Below, one piece after another: positions 7,267 through 8,076 of a stretch of DNA of 8,076 nucleotides (positions are counted from its first letter, which is position 1; every line of letters begins with the position of its first letter). Position numbers and translations under genes: made by a program. The notes under the pieces were generated by a model. The model was not told the DNA's origin. It ran no database searches and saw only the letters and a program-made list of their open reading frames with translations. This DNA is from Phycisphaerales bacterium. Lineage in GTDB: Bacteria > Planctomycetota > Phycisphaerae > Sedimentisphaerales > Anaerohalosphaeraceae. The stretch covers positions 1 through 8,076 of the forward strand of contig DSDH01000646.1 of the NCBI GenBank assembly GCA_011055475.1, in the 5' to 3' direction.

Positions 7267-7869
7267 ATGCGAGCCTTGATCGTCGTGGACGTTCAGAACG
7301 ACTTCGTGCCGGGTGGGGCTCTGGCCGTGCCCGGCGGTGACCAGGTGGTCGGCGAGATCAATCGCCTGATGCGCAGCGGCGACTACGAACGGATCGTCGC
7401 CTCGCAGGACTGGCACCCGCCGGACCACGTGTCCTTCGCCAGCCAACACCCCGGCCATCACGTCGGCGAGGTCATCGACATCGACGACATTCAGCAGATC
7501 CTCTGGCCCGATCACTGCGTGGAGCACACCTACGGGGCCCGGTTCGTCAAGCGGCTGGAAACGGGCCGCTTCGACCACGTCGTCCACAAGGGCACGGACC
7601 GACGCATTGACAGTTACAGCGGGTTTTTCGACAACGCCCGACGCCGCGATACCGGTCTGACCGATTGGCTGCGGCGGCAAGGCGTCCGCGAGGTGCACGT
7701 CGTGGGGCTGGCGACGGACTACTGCGTCAAGTTCACCGCCCTGGACGCCGTGGACCTGGACTTCGAGACCACGGTGCTCACGGCCGCCACTCGCGGCGTC
7801 GAGCTCAAGCCCGGCGACGTCGAGCGGGCCCTGCAAGAGATGGCCCAGGCCGGCATCCACATCCAATAG
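7267..7869 (+). CDS. pncA: Nicotinamidase
   Basis: Predicted 200-residue cytoplasmic amidohydrolase of the isochorismatase-like fold. It hydrolyses nicotinamide to nicotinate and ammonia. The catalytic triad is complete: D8 (in VVDVQNDF), K108 (in VVHKGTD) and C153 (in ATDYCVKFTALDA). The metal site is also complete: D48 and H50 in SQDWH, H54, and H83 in WPDHCVEHT. The GLATDYCV segment and the aromatic W49 are typical of true nicotinamidases rather than other isochorismatase-family hydrolases. Start: an ATG at 7252 is in frame, but the GGAGGAG ribosome binding site spans 7254-7260, so the ATG at 7267 is the start and gives the usual N-terminus (MRALIVVDVQNDF). Directly follows pncB by 30 bp; together they perform two successive steps from nicotinamide to nicotinate mononucleotide. 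Some family members also act on pyrazinamide. Confidence 0.96.
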   Translation: MRALIVVDVQNDFVPGGALAVPGGDQVVGEINRLMRSGDYERIVASQDWHPPDHVSFASQHPGHHVGEVIDIDDIQQILWPDHCVEHTYGARFVKRLETGRFDHVVHKGTDRRIDSYSGFFDNARRRDTGLTDWLRRQGVREVHVVGLATDYCVKFTALDAVDLDFETTVLTAATRGVELKPGDVERALQEMAQAGIHIQ

Positions 7870-8076
7870 ACGCAGTGGACGGGCCGCTGCCGAACCCGTG
7901 CCTGGCGCCGGTCGCCGAACGGACTTCACCGCAGCGTCCTATAACTCCCTGCGCCCTTCTCTCTGCCGTGTCCGAAACGGACTTTCCCATCCCCCCCGTT
8001 AAGCCCCGGCCTGCATTCGCCGTTACGAGAGTCGTTTCTCCAGGCTTTGAACAGGACCGCGATCCGTGGCCCACGG
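7870..8076. other. Non-coding tail after pncA
   Basis: No reading frame here has a convincing start, ribosome binding site or recognisable protein on either strand. It holds two near-identical short elements, CCGAACGGACTT (7915-7926) and CCGAAACGGACTT (7972-7984), in the same orientation and starting 57 bp apart. The second sits in a small hairpin, GTCCG-AAA-CGGAC at 7970-7982 followed by TTT, which could be a weak terminator for the operon. Confidence 0.4.

Larger units (their letters stand above)
3056..7869 (+). other. Probable four-gene operon: namZ-like, glycosidase, pncB, pncA
   Basis: Four same-strand genes are separated by 53, 21 and 30 bp, each with its own ribosome binding site. I see no terminator-like hairpin followed by T residues in the gaps. 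The only plausible promoter lies before the first gene. Co-transcription is inferred from spacing alone; an internal promoter within the glycosidase gene for pncB-pncA cannot be excluded. Confidence 0.6.

Noticed and set aside
6877..7929. 350-codon open frame on the minus strand opposite the end of pncB and all of pncA
   Set aside because: Covers two well-supported genes on the other strand and has no recognisable family or ribosome binding site.
7925..7945. Promoter-like TTCACC and TATAAC after pncA
   Set aside because: The spacer is only 9 bp, far from the 16-18 bp needed.
7805..8074. Small minus-strand open frame of 89 codons at the right edge
   Set aside because: Its end overlaps pncA, its sequence is low in structure, and no family is recognisable.

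Overview
This is a GC-rich bacterial window with ordinary core-metabolism gene content and no sign of phage, transposon, CRISPR or RNA genes. The gene mix suggests a free-living Gram-negative-type heterotroph: a lipoprotein, a secreted TIM-barrel glycosidase, a PilZ protein, a GTP-type PEP carboxykinase with archaeal-like features, and a pncB-pncA pair. A member of the Planctomycetota or a related lineage is my best guess, but that is inference; no phylogenetic marker is present.

Layout. Positions 95-844 (+) encode a PilZ-domain protein, probably a cyclic-di-GMP effector of YcgR type. It converges on pckG (908-2785, -), a phosphoenolpyruvate carboxykinase that starts at a GTG. A 270-bp divergent intergenic region (2786-3055) carries a strong sigma70-like promoter for pckG (TTGACA, 17 bp, TAAGGT) and a plausible opposing promoter (TTGTCG, 18 bp, TATCAT). 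The opposing promoter would drive four tightly spaced plus-strand genes: a DUF1343/NamZ-like lipoprotein (3056-4261), a secreted glycosidase-like protein (4315-5742), pncB (5764-7236) and pncA (7267-7869). The gaps are 53, 21 and 30 bp, each with a clear Shine-Dalgarno sequence. The last 207 bp (7870-8076) show no convincing gene.

How they may work together. PncA deamidates nicotinamide to nicotinate and PncB converts nicotinate to nicotinate mononucleotide, so the last two genes form the entry to Preiss-Handler NAD salvage. The first two genes are exported hydrolases, one of a family that releases terminal MurNAc from peptidoglycan fragments and one of unknown substrate. The unusual feature is the combination of envelope or glycan hydrolases with cytoplasmic NAD salvage in one apparent operon. 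PEP carboxykinase, divergently transcribed, links the TCA cycle to gluconeogenesis. I do not see a clearly undescribed system; the most notable points are the mixed operon, the unassigned glycosidase and a changed nucleotide-pocket position in the PEP carboxykinase.
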